Assembly (NCBI GenBank): GCA_937898715.1
Contig: CALEKA010000086.1
Location: 1-33,779 of the forward strand
Direction of reading: 5' to 3'
Source: an uncultured Prevotella sp.
GTDB taxonomy: Bacteria; Bacteroidota; Bacteroidia; Bacteroidales; Bacteroidaceae
Length of the DNA stretch: 33,779 nucleotides
Shown here: in pieces, positions 33,222 through 33,779 of the stretch
Position numbering within the stretch: position 1 is the stretch's first letter
Layout of the letters: each line of letters opens with the position of its first letter
The notes under the pieces: model-generated
Told to the model about the DNA's origin: nothing
What the model saw: only the letters and a program-made list of their open reading frames with translations
The model's database searches: none
Program-made: the position numbers and the translations under genes

Positions 33222-33426
33222 CAGCGCGTTGTAATGACTTTGATAATCAAAAAGAAAGAATCTGCGAGTGAGGGCGTGAGGGCGTAGAAGAGGAAAAATG
33301 GCTGTGATGCGCGCGCACGCGTGTGTGGTATTATGGGAGAATTATTAGTGGGTGAATCATTAGTGTTGTGGGTGACGCGTATCGTGTCGGCAACGTCAGC
33401 GAGCAGCAATTTTTTCAGCCAATACC
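33222..33426. other. Noncoding stretch within the repeat-rich right end
   Basis: A minus-strand frame of 118 codons (33484 down to 33128) crosses this stretch and the 11-bp repeats. It has no recognisable domain and its start lies just beyond a repeat copy, so it is not called as a gene. Nothing else was recognised. Confidence 0.5.
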
Positions 33427-33454
33427 GGGGGCGACGCGTCCTCGCGTCGGTATC
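33427..33454 (-). repeat. GC-palindrome dispersed repeat, copy 3
   Basis: On the minus strand GATACCGACGCGAGGACGCG begins a block that continues GTCGCCCCC and then GGTATTGGCTGAA, the same flank as copy 1 (AGTATCGGCTGAA). It is inverted relative to the other copies. Confidence 0.85.
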
Positions 33455-33495
33455 ACTTAGCAAGTTGGGGGTATTCATATTCATTGCATGATGAC

Positions 33496-33522
33496 GCCGA
33501 CGCGAGGACGCGTCGCCCCCAG
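33496..33522 (+). repeat. GC-palindrome dispersed repeat, copy 4
   Basis: GCCGACGCGAGGACGCGTCG followed by CCCCCAGTAGACTCTGATTAG shares the right flank with copy 2 (AGTAGACTCTGAGAAG). Confidence 0.88.
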
Positions 33523-33556
33523 TAGACTCTGATTAGACTCTATGCCCGCAAGCGAT

Positions 33557-33582
33557 GCCGACGCGAGACGCGTCGCCCACAG
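33557..33582 (+). repeat. GC-palindrome dispersed repeat, copy 5 (one base shorter)
   Basis: GCCGACGCGAGACGCGTCGC has lost one G of the central run compared with copy 4 and then continues CCACAGAACTGAG. Confidence 0.82.
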
Positions 33583-33599
33583 AACTGAGTGGAAGCAAT

Positions 33600-33779
33600 G
33601 CAAAAAACAAGTTTTTTTCTTTGCTCTTCGCTCGCCTTGCACTAACTTTCGCTCCGCGCAAGTTAGGCTGCACCTCAGCCCTGTCAAGCAAAAAACACGT
33701 TTTTTTCTTGCCAGTGCATTCGGTTTGCACTAACTTTCGCTCCGCGCAAGTTAGGCTGCACCTCAGCCCTGTCAAGCAA
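33600..33779. repeat. 88-bp tandem array with a variable 15-nt block, running off the window
   Basis: Units start at 33600, 33688 and 33776 (only the first bases of the third are present). Each full unit has a 22-nt start, GCAAAAAACAmGTTTTTTTC plus TT (one difference between units), a 15-nt block that differs strongly (33622-33636 against 33710-33724), and a 51-nt constant part. The constant part contains the perfect inverted repeat CTAACTT/AAGTTAG around an 11-nt loop. The period is not a multiple of three, so the open frames crossing it are not a coding repeat. Confidence 0.9.

Noticed and set aside
33128..33484. 118-codon minus-strand frame
   Set aside because: No domain, no promoter, and it crosses the 11-bp repeats and a GC-palindrome copy.
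33600..33779. CRISPR or protein-coding repeat at the 88-bp array
   Set aside because: The constant part (73 nt) far exceeds the variable part (15 nt), the opposite of CRISPR. The 88-bp period shifts reading frame each unit, so the overlapping minus-strand frames are not a coding repeat.

Overview
The window reads as chromosome from a Bacteroidales bacterium, most likely a Prevotellaceae member (Prevotella or Alloprevotella-like). The reasons are the promoters (TTTG, 19-20 bp, TAnnTTTG, the Bacteroidetes housekeeping sigma consensus) seen before several genes, a Bacteroidetes-type tyrosine recombinase, a C10 (streptopain-like) protease ending in a YDLSGRR...KGL...NG tail, a BspA-type leucine-rich protein, DUF1573, lipoproteins with acidic residues after the lipid cysteine, and a FucP-type sugar transporter. 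The genus is inference.

Layout. 1-1.5 kb: a tyrosine recombinase ending 90 bp from a tRNA-Ser(GGA), possibly the edge of an integrated element lying to the left. 1.7-4.8 kb: a folA/5'-nucleotidase operon (minus strand) divergent from thyA, so the two enzymes of the thymidylate/folate cycle share a 103-bp control region. 4.9-9.7 kb: an RsmF-like rRNA methyltransferase, then an envelope cluster of amidase with SPOR domain, MlaD/MCE protein and a GYF_2/CD225-like membrane protein. 9.9-14.1 kb: a sodium/solute symporter convergent with dnaA, and DUF1573 upstream of dnaA. 14.1-15.1 kb: a gene-free kilobase packed with repeats. 15.1-19.5 kb: a membrane-bound LuxR-type regulator divergent from a two-gene lipoprotein operon (a large lipoprotein of unknown function with a possible leukocidin-like C-terminal part, and an Ntn-hydrolase lipoprotein). 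This is the most system-like accessory locus here.

19.9-20.1 kb: two identical tRNA-Gln(CTG) genes. 20.4-24.9 kb: xth, then an sppA-lpxK-punA operon closed by a strong terminator. 25.1-26.9 kb: a small leucine-rich protein convergent with a DUF554 membrane protein. 27.0-29.6 kb: a secreted C10 protease followed 12 bp later by a 47-residue ORF. 29.9-32.6 kb: a FucP-type transporter overlapping a RecD-like helicase, driven by two tandem promoters. 32.8-33.8 kb: about a kilobase without genes, made of successive unrelated repeats, ending in an 88-bp tandem array that runs off the window.

Most coding content is ordinary housekeeping. The unusual material is the regulator/lipoprotein/hydrolase locus, the 47-residue partner of the C10 protease, and the dense noncoding repeats: a composite GC-palindrome/AT-rich dispersed repeat, a 222-bp nested inverted repeat, 22-bp-period arrays, a 73-bp promoter-carrying tandem duplication, and an 88-bp array whose two full units differ almost only in one 15-nt block.
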